The translations under genes and the position numbers were made by a program. Source: Bilabrum cf. latius (taxonomy: Eukaryota; Bigyra: Bicosoecida; Bigyra; Bicosoecida). Taken from it: 64,000 nt of DNA. Below, piece by piece: positions 45,995-58,375 of the stretch. The stretch lies in NCBI GenBank assembly GCA_965178125.1, contig OZ237759.1:496001-560000 (forward strand), read 5' to 3'. The notes under the pieces were generated by a model. It made no database searches. It was given only the letters and a program-made list of their open reading frames with translations, and was not told where the DNA came from. The first letter of the stretch is position 1. Every line of letters starts with the position of its first letter.

Positions 45995-47151
45995 AGGTGC
46001 GGACGGTGCATGCAACATGCAGCTATGTGCTCGTTTGAAATTGAGGACGACGTGGCTAATGTGTAGCCTCATGGTAGGCTTGGTGGGGACAGTCATACAG
46101 GCTGGACTCTTCATAACTTATTGAGCACCTAACCTGTTCTCTCCTGGCCTCAGCGGCAGCTGCTCGCGCTTTTTCGGCACCCATCAGCCGCAATTACCTA
46201 TCTCATTCTTAGATCTACGCATCAACGCCCCCGTGCGTGGTGCGCATCAGGCCAGAACTCAACTAGTTCCATGCGGCGGCTGCCAGTGCCCTTGCTATCT
46301 CTCACGCCAGCCTCATCAACCGGTTGCCAGGCTTGAGCTGGATACTTATGCGCCGGGTCGTGTCCAGCAGCTTACAAATGTCTTGTTGACCCTAAATACA
46401 CAGCGTCAACCAGGCATTTGGGCCTGTATTCCGGAAAACAGAGACCTCGAAGATGAAGCCTCGCTCGCATCGGGGCGTGAGGGGCTTGCACCTGTGAGGC
46501 TGAGGTCGCGCGCTGGGCACAGCGGTGATCCACCGTAGCGGGGGGTGATTGAGGTGCAGGTAGGGAGGGGGGGATAGAATGGAGGAAAGGTGGACGAAGC
46601 GGGAGACACGGACAGGGCAGGAATGTGGGAAGTGGGCGGTGGTGCCCGGAGGGGTTCTGGGCTAGGATGGGGTAGGAGAGTGTACCCCATACTCTGCCCT
46701 GTCTGTGTTACCTAAACACAGACGGGACGGCATCCCTCAATCCAAAAAAAAAAAGAAGGATTCTGATCCCGGATGCCGTCACCTCAAGGATCTGCAGTTA
46801 TCGAGTCTGACGCGGCGGGCTACAGCCGCAGGCCACATGCGAAAGCTACGAAGCACTTTGGTTTTTTTTGGCAGGTTTTGCGTTTTTGTTGTGTATGACA
46901 GTACAGATACCCATGGATACCCGTCTATACCAGGATCGGATTGGGCGGTCCGATGCCGGCGTAGATTTTGCTTTTGAAAATAGGCTATAGAAATATCCAT
47001 ACAAGTTGTTCCTAAAGCAATCTAAGTATCCAAATATGGGATACGAGAAAGACCCAACACTGGCAGTGTGATCCGGATTCCGGATCCCGGATCCCGGATC
47101 CCGGATCCAGATCCGATCGCCACATAGACAAGCCCCAGCCCACTCCCTGCA
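45995..47151. other. 1.15 kb intergenic region between convergent genes
   Basis: No supported gene. It contains an A-run near 46745 and overlapping GGATCCC units near 47080-47110. Open stretches such as 46233-46538 lack recognisable features. Confidence 0.5.
47070..47119. repeat. Short tandem repeat of CGGATCC units
   Basis: Four or five overlapping CGGATCCC/CGGATTCC units sit just beyond the stop codon of the minus-strand gene. The CGGATCC word also recurs singly elsewhere in the window. Confidence 0.75.
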
Positions 47152-50100
47152 TCATACACCGAGCAGACCCTTTGCGACCATGTCACCCCCCTGGGCCATC
47201 CGCCCTGTCACCGAGGTCGCTTTCGTGCTGCCATCGTTGATCATGAAGGGCTTGGCGCTGCACATCTTGGCGGCTACGCACATCTCCTCCGTGTCATAGC
47301 CGTGCAGGTACCTATCCACCAGCGTGTCCAGGGCCAGGCGCAGGGAAGCGCAGTGCCCCATGAGAATGGAGGGCATGCCCAGGTCCTGGTCCTCACCGAT
47401 AGACACCTTCTCACCAGCGGAAGTGAACTCGGTGGCGTAGCTCCACTTGCCGCCGGAAAGCCGCCCCGCGCCGTCAAGGCCGTGTGCCATGGGCCGCTGA
47501 GGCATGCCCACAGGGGATTGTCCCCGCCACCCCTGCCCTGCACCTTCGCCTGATCCTGAAGAGCTCGTGCTGGCGCTGGTGGGCGCAGTCATTGTGCTGC
47601 TTGTCGAGCTCGTCGTGGTGGTCGTGACAGTAGCCCCGGTGCGCATCTTCTGCGACTCGACCGAGCTGGCATCCACCGCACCTGTGCGCATCTTCTGCGA
47701 CTCGACCGAGCTGGCATCGACCGCACCTGTGCGCATCTTCTACGACTTGGAAGGGTCGCCATCAGCACCCGCACGCTCCTGCAACAGCACCCCCGGCGCT
47801 GTTCCCTGGAACTGTGCCCCCGACCGACCCACTCCGTTCCGCTGCCTGTACGCCTCTTGCACGTTGTCGATGGACCCGATCTCTGCCCTCCGGCCCGACT
47901 GCTCTGCAGGTGCCATCTCATCGCCTGAGCTGGGCTCCTCGTTCAGCGGAGGCAGAGGGCCGCCTTCGCTCCCCTGCCCGCTGCACATCTTCCCCACCGC
48001 GATCCGGATCGTCGCGACGGCCCTGTCTAGTTCAGACCTGGCCTTGATCCGTCTGAGCCTCCTGAGCGCCGCGTAATCGCTCTCGCCCCTGTACCTCTAC
48101 CTGCAGATCCTCGTGCCCGGCCTGCACGCGTGCGGCATCGGAGTCAGCCCCAGGCCACCCAGCACGTTCGACACGAACGAATGCCCGTGCTCATGCCGGC
48201 TCTCTGCCCCTGACTCTGCCCCCGATGCAGCTGCGGATCCAGATGACGCAAACCGCATGGCCTCCGCACCCTCCTCCTCTTCCGGCCTCTCTTCCACTGC
48301 GGGCCCCTGCATGGCCTCGTCCAGCGACCTGTCCATGGCATCCAGCGAGGACAGCGACCGCCTCGTCTCCCTGGAGCGTGCACGCTCCGACACGCTGCCC
48401 TTGCCGCCTGCCTGTGCTTGGGACTGAAGCAAACCCATGCCCAAATTGCTCAGCGCCCCACCGAGTGCCTTCGATGCCGCCATGCCGCCAGCCGCTGCCA
48501 GCTGAGCCTTCGGGTCCATAGCCCCACCACCACCGGCACCGGCACCTTGCTGTCCTGCTGCAGCCTGACTGGACCTGCCCATCTCGATCGCGCGCGACTC
48601 TCTGGCCGCCACCGCCGCTTTGCCCATCTCTTCCGCCCTCCGTCTCACGCCAGCCTTCTGCACATCCGGCGAGATCTCGTCCACGCTTCCTGCATCCTCT
48701 CCATCGGCCCCAGCGCCGCTTCCGACACCCGCACCACCACCGCCATTGCCTTGCGCATGGGCTTTGGCCAGACCCATGCCCAGCTTCATGAGATCTGCCT
48801 GTGGACTGCCGCCCCCTGGAGAGGACGAGTACGAGGGGGGACCTGCGCCCTGCTGATCGCCCGCCTTGCCGTCCCCTGCCTCGGACACGGTCACGGGGTC
48901 AAACTCGTCGAAGAGCCCGTCAGTGGAGTCGTTCGAGCTGCCCGAGCTGGCCTCCCCGCCCCCTGCCCTGAAGTAGCCCCTCAGCTGGGGCCCCTCCTTG
49001 GCGGGTGCGGGTGCGAGCCCCAGCTGGCTCGCGATGCTGCTGGCGGCGCCCAATAGTTTCCCTGCCAGTGCGGCGAATCCCTTCGGCGCCGGCTCTGCGT
49101 TAGTGGCCTACCCCGGCGGCAGAGGCACGGCAGGGTTCATCCTGGGCTCAGGGGATGGCCCCGGCGAGGGCGCGTCCAGAAGGATGCCCACCGCGGCGGC
49201 CTCCCCCGGCGACAGCGGCGCCCCCTCCGCCACGATGCCGTTGGCTTCCCTCACGTCCTCCCCCGAGATCTTCCTGACCTCCTGGCTGACAGCAACCGGA
49301 TCGTCGAAGGGGCCCGTGACAGGGGTGCCGCCTGCTGCGGGGCCCAGCCCCGACTGGTCCAGTGCGTCCTTGGCCGCGGACTTGAGGGCAGACCCGAGCA
49401 TCTTGCCGAAGCTGCCCTGACCACCACCACCACCAGTACTACCACCCAGGGCTGCGGGGACGGGCTTCAGGGGACCGGGTGAGCCGGCCGCCCTCGCTTC
49501 CACGCTGTTGGGCGTGGACCGCATGGCTCGCTCGTTGGCAGCCGGCGCTTCCTGCCCAAGGATGCTGGCCAGGTCAGCGTCATGCACCTGTTCCGGCGGA
49601 ATGGCGGTCCCAGGTGCTGGCGATGCCAGTGGGAACGCAGAAGGTGCGGCTTCCTACGGCTCCAGCTTGCTCTCTACCTTCTCCATGACCGCCTTCTTGC
49701 CGGGGAACGGGGGGATGGACGGCAGCACGATGCCCCTGGATGCCAGCTCGGCGGCTACCTGCTCCTTGGCGTACTGGATGGCGGCGTTCTTCTTCTCCCC
49801 GTCCAGCAAGTCGCCCTGCTGCTTTACCGCGGCGGCCATGTCGGCGTCGATCTTCTTGAGCTTGCCGGGCATCTCCTTGACCTCACTGGCGCTGATGCCT
49901 GCGCCTGCCTTGCGATCCAGGCCATTGGCCAGCCAATTGGCGGGAAGCGCAGCCCCTGCAGACTGCCCCTGAGGCTCCCCCCCTGCCGCGCCTGCCTTGG
50001 CAGAGGCGTGCGCACTGGCACCGCCTGCCGACGCAGAGGCCTAGGCGACGGCTTCTGCTGCCGTCTGTCGGCGGTCCACGCCGCCCACCGCGGTCACAGT

Positions 50101-52311
50101 GGTGCCGGCGCCGGCTGCCTGCAGAGCGTGCGCCCCTCTCGGTCGCAGTTCCGACTCGAAGACCTGCTCCTCCCCCTCCAAATCGCGGTATCCCTTGGGG
50201 GAGTTGGGGTCCTCCGCTGGTTCCGCACCCTCCTGCGCGGGGGCCTTTAGGTCCGTGGCGGGGCCCACCCTTTGTTCCCTGAGGGGGTCTCCCTCTTCGC
50301 CCGGCCTCGCGCCCTCTGGTCCAGCACCACCACCACCGCCGCCGTCCTGCCGCAGGTGCCGATGCGTCGCCATTCCGGCTCCGAGTCCTTCCTGTTCCCC
50401 GAGCTGCAGGAGGGCCATCGTGGCTCGGTCCAGCGCGGCGCCGTCCTCCTCCAGGGCACGCGCCGCTGCGGAACCGGATTGCGCGGCGCCGATCTCCAGC
50501 AGGGAGGCCACATTCCCAGTGCCCTGACCGTTCTCAAACCTCTTCTGGTGCTGCTTGAGCCATTCCTGGAACTAATAATTCTAGTACTACCACGGTGCCA
50601 TGCCAGACATAGCGGGTGGCACGGGGATCGGGGCTGACCCCAACATGGGGGCAACGCCGGGGTATAACCCAGGGTACACGTGGAGCATTGCAGGGGTGGG
50701 TGCCCCCACGAAACCAGGGGCTGGTTGGTGCTGGTACAACCCTGGCCCCATGATGGGGCCAAACGGGCCGGAGGGGTACCCGAGGTAGGGCACTGCGTTC
50801 GGGGGCGTAGCCTTGATACCACCCTGGCTGCCTTCCTGCTTCCCGCTGCCTCCGCTTGATGATCCACTGCCATCACCTCCCTGCTTCTGCTGTTCTTTTT
50901 GAAGCATCAGGGCCTGCATCTATGCGGCAAAGATCGGGTTGTTGACATACCCCGGGGCCAGGCCGTACTGGTAGGGGTTGAATGCCCCCCACCCAGCCAC
51001 GGCATGACCCCAATTCCCCTGGGTGAACCCGGGGTAGCCCCCGTACGCAGCTTGGCTGGTTGCGTACCTCGCGACTAGCTGTGACGAACTTGAAGGAAGG
51101 TTCGCCACCATCGGACCCACACCCGCCACTCCGGGTGCGCCCAGGATCGGGCCACCGGACAGCCCCGCCGCCACGTAGGGGTTGTAGGGAACCACCGATT
51201 GCTGGGGAGGTGCCGGTTGCAACCCTTTCGAAGCCCCGCCCGATGACACACCCAGATTCGAGCCGCCCTTGCCCTTGCCCTTGCCCTTGCCCTTGCCCTA
51301 ACCCTTGTCGCCCGACCTGGCCCCGGTCCCTAGCTGCAGGAGGGTCGCACCCTCCTCATCTGCTGCTGCACCACCTTCCCCTGCACCCGATTCCAGGGTC
51401 TTCGTGTAGTCCAACTTGATGCCGTACGGATTGGGGTTCCCCACCCGCACCAGCGGTGACTCCCCCCCTGCACCTTCGTTCCCTGCACCCTCACCCTCAC
51501 CCCCTGCCTGCCCCATGGCCTGTTCTCCGGCCTCCCGCTCCCTCTGCATGAAGGGCATGAAGGGGATAGAGGGGGCTGGCATGCCCCCCTGCAGCGCCAC
51601 GGGGGAGGAAGGGGGACCCCATCCTGGGGGCGCCCCGGGGAATGGCCCCGACCCCTGGGAGTGTCCGTGGGTGCGGTAGGCCGATTTCATGGGAAACCGG
51701 ATGGGCACGCCGTCCACGCCGTAGCGGTCCCTGCCGCTGTTGGCCTCTCCCTGCATCCCAATGCTGTGCTTCTGCTGGGCGGCAGCCGTGTAGAAGGGCG
51801 ACGAATCGGCGATGGCTCGCTGCACCATGTACAGGCATGCGAAGCATTTGAGGCCCGTGGGAGGAGCAATGTTCCTGGCGAGGGCGTTCAGGCTTGATTT
51901 TCCTACCGCTGCACCTGTCTTTGCGATCGGTTTCCATTCGGAGCTTTCTCGCGCTTCCGACTGCAGTAGGCTCTGCTCCCCTGCTGCACCGTTTGCGTCG
52001 GCCGCGTTCATCTCCTGTTGTAAGCTATGGAGTTCCAGGAGAATCGGTTCCATCAAATTCAGTGCACGATGTTTCTATGAGCTAGATGAGCGCGCGTTTG
52101 TGGAAGCAGCCAGAACTTTAGCTCGCTCAGTGAGCAAATGAATCCTGAGGCTCGTATCATCGACTTGGACCCCACCGGCATCCGACAGCTCAGATGAGGC
52201 GTGACAGCCCCCCTCTCGACTACCTGAAGTAATGCACTCGCTTGAACCATCACCCAGGGTACCTGAGCTTGCCTCCGCTACGGTAGCTCCAGCAATAGAT
52301 AGGGCATCCAT
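47152..52311 (-). CDS. Long low-complexity protein with Gly/Pro/Tyr- and Gln-rich parts
   Basis: One frame of about 1,719 residues ending in TGA, with 11 in-frame TAGs and no TAA or TGA. The ATG at 52311 gives MDALSIAGATVAEASSG; the frame is open a little further upstream, so a 5' exon is possible. N-terminal helices (HLLTERAKVLAAS; LLELHSLQQEMNAAD) precede a short Cys-containing ordered segment (LKCFACLYMVQRAIADSSPF). Next come a Gly-Lys run, and a Gly/Pro/Tyr/Ala-rich domain (NPYQYGLAPGYVNNP; LYPGVAPMLG), resembling phase-separating or adhesive proteins. Then APWQYQNYQFQEWLKQHQ uses three closely spaced TAGs. The C-terminal half is Gly/Ala/Ser-rich with a tandem SxxSQKMRTGA repeat. No family recognised. 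Confidence 0.76.
47640..47750 (-). repeat. Tandem repeat encoding SVESQKMRTGAVDAS
   Basis: A 45-base unit occurs about 2.5 times in frame. In two units the Gln before KMRTG is CAG; in the first partial unit the same position is TAG. This is an internal control for TAG being read as Gln. Confidence 0.9.
51269..51310 (-). repeat. (CCCTTG)n tract encoding Gly-Lys
   Basis: Six or seven CCCTTG units, one changed to CCCTAA, encode an alternating Gly-Lys run on the minus strand. The changed unit turns a Lys into TAG (Gln) and creates a telomere-like CCCTAACCC. Confidence 0.88.
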
Positions 52312-52634
52312 ATCGAATGCAGTCGCCGATGCCTGGCCTGATTTCCACTAACTGAGGGGCAGGGTGCCGATACAGCACAAGGCAAGAATCAATTCAATAC
52401 ATGCACATCGATGCATACTGACCGCAGCAACAGGCACTGCAGTCTTCGCACGCCCTTGGCTTTTGGCATAAAGCCGGCTTGTGTTTAAATACCATACTTT
52501 GCACGTTACAGAAATGTTGTTGCGGTTGCAACCAACTCGTGATCGTCATCTTTCGAATTCCATACGCAGAGGCCGTGTGAACGCACACAGCTACATTTAG
52601 CTGAAGGTATCCTCACATTTTATTTCAAAAGGGT
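52312..52634. other. Divergent intergenic region
   Basis: Separates the low-complexity gene (-) from the FtsX-like permease (+). It is AT-richer and probably holds both promoters, and perhaps a 5' exon of the minus-strand gene. GGTTGCAACC lies at 52524. Confidence 0.45.
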
Positions 52635-55600
52635 TTGATGCGGCAGAGACGAGTCATACCATCTGATCTAAACGATGAACCGCACGATGACGGTCACATC
52701 GAAATCAAGAATACGATCGAACTAGCCCCGCTGAAGGGAAACGCAGCACAAGGTCCGCCACGGCTGCATGAGAATGAAGATCTTCATCTCAGTGATAAGC
52801 AGGGACCCGGGGTGTCTTCTTCCCGTGGCCAAGCTGCCGACGTATCCAACGAAACATGCCTGGGTGCAGTAGAGCTCGCCTGTCGATACGTACTCGCTGC
52901 GACTCGTCGCGATGCAAGGAATTTTATAGTTGGAATGGCGGTTATTGCAATCGTCGTCGCGTTCTGCGCTGCTGTGCAGTCGGCGATTGAATCCACACCA
53001 GTAAGCCAAGTGGAGTTTTTCCGATCACTGATCCGATGTTTCAAATCTGACTTCGGTAACGATTAAGAAGTTCTCTATTACCCCATTCATGTTTCTATGC
53101 CCGTTGCTTCATGGTTTGCAGGCAATCTTTCTAAAGCTCGCCGAGGACACGATCGGCGAGGCGGATCTGGTGCTTCTGCCCGCAGCGCTCCCGGTCACGG
53201 TCGCTGCCAACGCGATGCGCAGCGCGTACAGCTGTGACGGGAGCGCTGGCTGCCTCTCATATGATTAGTTTCTGTCGATCACGAATGGCAGCACGAACGG
53301 AAGCAGCCTCGCGCCGGGCACCGCACTCGCTCTGCCGTTGCTGAACAGCACCGAAGTGGAGCAGGCGGTCGCAACCGTTGGTTCCGCTTCCGGCGCGGCG
53401 CCGCGCTGGCTGCTACTGGGCAGCCTGCTGAACGCCAAGGAGCGGAGCCGCAACACCTCGGTGCTTGTGCTAGCCCTGGACAGCGAGGCGGAGGAGAGGA
53501 TGGACCTGGGGAGGCAGTGGGGGAGGAGACCCCTGGGATACCTGGAGGCCTACGCTGTGAGATAGATAGATAGATGGGTGGGTGGGTGGAATGTGTGAAA
53601 TTGTGGTCGTGTGTGGGGGAGCGCTTCCGTGCTCGTCATGGTGCGTAGTGGGGCTCTCGTGTTCATTCGCAGTGTATCCTTGCTTGCATCTATTCCTCAA
53701 CCTCGGCCTCGGCCTCGTCCTCGAGCTTCACACCGCAGTCTGCAAGCGCACTCGGCGAGATAGGGGTGGAGGGTGGCATGGGGGAGAGAGCTATCGTGCG
53801 GATCGACCTGCTCAATATACTCTCTCTGTTCGGCGGAACCGGCGCTGCGCTTGATGGTGACACCCTCGATAGCGCTCAAGTGGCTAGCCAGCTTGTGCAG
53901 CTCCTGACCCTGGCTGGCGTGCAGCCTCCGGGCGTCCTTGCAGAGGCGGCAGGGAACAACGGCGTAGCCAGGGTGCCGGCTGATGAGCTGCTCCTAGCCG
54001 TTGAGACTGTGGCCGAGCAACTCGGAGTTGACTTGAACCAGACGATCAGCATTCCCACCGGGATCCCCGGCCTGCCGCCCATCGTGTTCAACCTCCTGCA
54101 GCTTGCAGAGGACGCTGCAGCTGGGCAGACCGTGGAGGTGGACATCGGTGGACTGATCGGGGCGCTCTTGTCAGCCGGTTCAGGAGGGACAGGTGCGACA
54201 GGGGATGCTGGGGTCGGTGACGGTGGGCTTGGCGGGCTAGATGAATTGCTTGCTTTGGAAAAGGAAGTGACGGTCGTGGATGGGGTGGACCAGCCGAGGG
54301 GCAAGTGGCCCGCCGCATTGGGCAACGTGGTCGTACTGGAGGCAAAGGAAATACCCGAGTGGATCACTGGCGGTGTGCTGGATGTTCTGCAGCCTCTCAC
54401 AAGCGGGCTGCTGGCACCCGTGACCGAGGCTCTTGGTCTGGAGGAAGCCTTCCTAGCTGCTGAAGAGACCGTTGAGAGTTTCGACTACGATGCCATGAAG
54501 CAGTTTGCGCTGCAGATCAACGTCATGATTGATGACAGGGAGGATGTGTACATCAGGGACAGCAACAGGGTGGAGCCAAGGCTGGTGCGATTCAGCGAGG
54601 AAGTAGCGGGTGCGCTGGGTCTGGATTTCCAAGGGACCTACACGGTCCCGTTGGCCGCGACTCTGGCTCAGACTTAGTTCATCGCCCTGTTCCTGGACCA
54701 GATTCTGACGGCAGTGATTTTCGTGCTTGCTCTGCTGGGTGCCATGGTCATGTACAGCCTGGTGGTGGGTGACGTGGAGGAGAAGACTTACGAGTACGGC
54801 ATGCTGAGGGCTCTGGGGCTGCGGTCCTTCACGCTGGTGTACGTGCTGGGGGCGTAGACGCTTGCGTACATGGTGCCTGGCATGCTGATTGGCCTGTGCG
54901 TGGCATCGCTGCTGCACCTGGTGGTGAGGGCAGTGGTGGTGGACCTGTCCGGTGCCGTGGTGCAGCCCGTCATGTGGCCGTCTGCGTGGATCTTCGGGGT
55001 AGTGTTCGGCATGACCGTGCCGGCCGTAGCAAACCTTGTGCCGATCCGCAGGGCCATGGGATCCACGCTGCGGGATGCTCTCGATCTGTACCACAACGCT
55101 CTTAACGACGTGACCGTGCAGGTCACGAGGCTGACGGAGAGCTACCTGAGCCTGCCCTACACGGCGCTTGCGCTGGTGTTCGTGATCGTGGGCTTCGTGA
55201 CGTACTACCTGCTGCCTTTGTCCTTCGCCATCAACAACTTCGCGCTGTTCCTTGGGACCCTGACCGGCATCCTGCTGTCGATGATCCTGGGCCTGGCCCT
55301 GATCGCGCAGATGCTGCAGGGCCCCCTCGAGCCACTGGTGGCGCGCCTCTTCCTGTGGGGGCCCAACGCGCCTCTGCACACGGTGGTGACCAAGAACTTG
55401 GGCGGGCATAGCCGCCGCAACAGCAAGACGTCGTTCATGGTGAGCATGACGGTGGCTTTCGTGCTGTTTGCCGGGGCCATGTTCGCGCTGTAGGCCAGCA
55501 GCATCCAGAACAACGTGAGGATGTTCCTTGGGTCAGACATCGTGGTGCTGTCGCCCGACTTCGGTGGGGGCGGGGACGATGACAGCGATGATTCGGCGGG

Positions 55601-58034
55601 TGGCACGGGGACCACACCTGCCGGGGTGGGTGCAGTGGGCAGCGAGGAACAGGCGGCGGGAGTGCGAGGGGAGGATCGGCTGGCCGTGCTGCCCCAGCGC
55701 GCGATGATCCGATCCCTGGAGTCGCTGATGCAGCCGCGGGAGGCGGATCCGGAGAGGGGCATCCCTGGCCGGCCCGCGCTGGTGGAGGGCTACACGTTCG
55801 AGACCTTCCCGCTGGGGTCGATCGCGGGCGAGGGCGGGTACAGCGTGAGTCAGCTGGGGCAGCCCGGGGGCGTGTACAGCACGCAGGTGGTGGGTCTGCA
55901 GCGGAACTACCTGGACGTTGCGTACTCTGAGTTCGCCATCCCGACTCAGTGGGCCAGTAACCTGGGCGCTCCGATCGACAGCGAGGATGCCTCAGCCAGC
56001 GACATCCCCGCGCGGCCTCCCGGCAGCGAGATGGTGGAGCGGCTGGTGGAGGACCGAGGCCGGCTGCGGCTGCCCGTGGAGGCCCTGGGGCGGGCGTCAG
56101 GGGGCAGGCAGCTGCCACCGCTGTACTCGACTGCCAGCGGGTATCCCGTGGGAGTAGCGTGCGGATACAGCAGCATATCGGATCTGCTTGAGCTGCAGGC
56201 TCAGCTGGCCGCGGCAGGGTCGAACGAGTCCCTGCCAGTGTACGCGGGGGATCTCGAGTGCGCTCTGGCGTGTACGATAAGTGCCAATGAGTCGCGGACT
56301 GGTGCAAGTGCTAGCACAGGCAGCAGCACGGACACGCGATGCCACCGACTCAGCACGTTCAACGCCTCGCTGGCGCAGGAGCTGTCGGACAGGCCCTATG
56401 GGCAGTACCTGGACGTGTTGATGACGGCGGCCTACTCGGGCCAGCTGAGCGTGGGGGTGGAGGCGCCCATGCTGGTGTACCCGGGAGAAGGTGGGTCACC
56501 GTTCCTGTCCAAGATGAGGGCCATGGTGAAGAAGCTGCCAGGGTTCTTCTTCTCCACCTATCGGGCGGGGGCCTTCTTCGCCCCCACGGTGGTGGGCATG
56601 TCCACTTTGGCCAGGGCAGCGGACGAGCTGGATGCCAGGGAACAGAGGTCACTCGTCACAGACCTGAGTCCCATAGACCCCGGCGAGCTGGATGCACTGC
56701 CCGGCACGTGGCAGTCCAGCCCTGCCTGGTTCGATCAGGGCGCGGTGGTGCCTGCCGGTGGAAGTGCATAGACCCTGCCCCCAGGCGTGTACCCATACGT
56801 GTCTGGGTCCAATGTCACCTTTGCCGCTGCTCCTCGATCCAGGCCCTTCAGCTCCTCCAACGGGACTGGATCCTGGGTGCCCTCGAATGCCAGCCAGTGG
56901 GAGCTGCTGTCCGACGGGAGGACCGACACGGGCCTCGAGTTCCAAGGGGGCCCGCCGGTGCGGCTGGCCACGCTGCTGCCTGCTTGCCGGGTGGCGACGG
57001 GGGTGCGTGTGCTCGCGGGAGGCGGGTAGCTGGATGTGACGTCAGTGGGAGTCAGGGCGGTGATGGAGGAGGTAGCCGAGCAGGCGGCTGCGGGGCGGGT
57101 CAGCACCGAGTCCTCACTCGTCACACGTGGCCTGGAGGCCCTGCCCGACTCGAGCGTGCTGTCTGCCTCGGGCCCTGGTGCTTCGGTGAGGTGGCACGCG
57201 TTCGAGCTGGGGAACAAACTGGCGGCCCGTCGGTTCCTGATCGACCTGGGAGCACTCGGGGCGGCGGGTGATGGTGGTGATGGTGGTGGTGGTGGTGGTG
57301 TGGCATCGACTCCAACGCTGCGTGTGTACGGGTTGCAGCTTCGGCTGGAGGCAGGGTCGGCCTCGTGCTCGAGTGCCCAGACGGCGGGTGCACCCCGGGG
57401 GAGTGCGGGGGAGGACCCCTCCCTCCCCCAGGTGGGGTCATCGGCCCTGGGTGACGCCTCCCTAGACCTGCCCAAGCAGAGGCTGCTGGTGAGGATGAGG
57501 CGGGGGGTCACTGCGGGGGAGCGGAGGGCCGTGGTGAACGCCCTGCGAACGCTGGTACCCGACGATCGGTTCCAGGTGCAGGATACCGCCAACCTGCTCG
57601 AGTCCACGGAGCTGGCAGCCGAGGGCATGCTGGTGTTCTTCAACGCAGTGGCCGTGATCTCGATCGCGCTGTGCTTCTTCGCGGCGTGGCTGAGTTTCTC
57701 TGCGACGATCCGGGAGAACTCGAGGGAGCTGGGGGTGCTTCGGGCCCTGGGGCTGACCGGGACGCAGACCACTGTGGTGTACCTTGCCGAGGCGCTGTCG
57801 GTTGTGACGAGTGCATTCGTGCTGGGCACGGGGATCGGTGTGCTGGTGAGCGTGACTCTGACGCTTCAGTTCAATCTGTTCACGGAGATGCCGTTCGTGT
57901 TTGTGTTCCCCGGCACGCTGTTCGGGACCACGCTGGGGCTGACGGCTTTGGCGGCGGTGGTGGCGTCGTACCTGCCTGCGCGGGGGCTGCTGCTGCTGCC
58001 GATCGCGAACGTGCTGAAGGGAAGGCTGGACTGA
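52635..58034 (+). CDS. FtsX-like (MacB/LolC-type) permease, 1,698 residues
   Basis: Exons 52635-53000, 53122-53556 and 53739-58034, both introns GT-AG and phase 0, ending in TGA. The N-terminus has a hydrophobic segment (FIVGMAVIAIVVAFCAAVQ) and an FtsX-type lead (IFLKLAEDTIGEADLVLLP). Two FtsX domains follow. The first is near 54680-55480 (FIALFLDQILTAVIFVLALL, VEEKTYEYGMLRALGLRS, then a membrane pair). The second is at the C-terminus (AVAVISIALCFFAAWLSFSA, RENSRELGVLRALGLTG, ending VASYLPARGLLLLPIANVLK). Long extracytoplasmic regions lie between. Bacterial FtsX proteins pair with an ABC ATPase; none is nearby. Six TAGs lie in frame; the one at 54855 is in VYVLGA-TAG-TLAYMVPG, inside a membrane hairpin. 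Substrate unknown. Confidence 0.88.
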
Positions 58035-58375
58035 CTGCATTTGCATCTAGGTTCACAATGTTCCTGGAATTTTGCCTAATTTCTGTTTGGCTTGGTGGAG
58101 CTACGCCGGAACCGCAGGAAACTTGTGGCGATGTCCTTTGCGAAGATCCAAAAGGATAATCAACACTGCAGCCAGGATGAAGGTCAGGTTTGACGTTTGC
58201 CAGGATTTGGCCGATGTTCCCGAAGAGGACCGTGCTGCAGCTCTAGAGCGGGTTCCGTGATCGCACACCACCTGTGATTTCACGACCGCCGAACAAAACC
58301 GCCCACCTGCGTCGCCCCCTGAGGGATAACCAGAATCCAGTTTCGAGAAGTCGTTCACGTATCTGGACAAGTCCT
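58035..58375. other. Short intergenic region
   Basis: May hold a first exon of the next gene: ATG at 58177 opens MKVRFDVCQDLADVPEEDRA before stopping. The frame of the next gene is also open back to 58274. The exon structure is unresolved. Confidence 0.35.

Noticed and set aside
46233-46538. Small plus-strand gene in the spacer before the low-complexity gene
   Set aside because: No recognisable domain, no splice context and no codon pattern like the neighbours.
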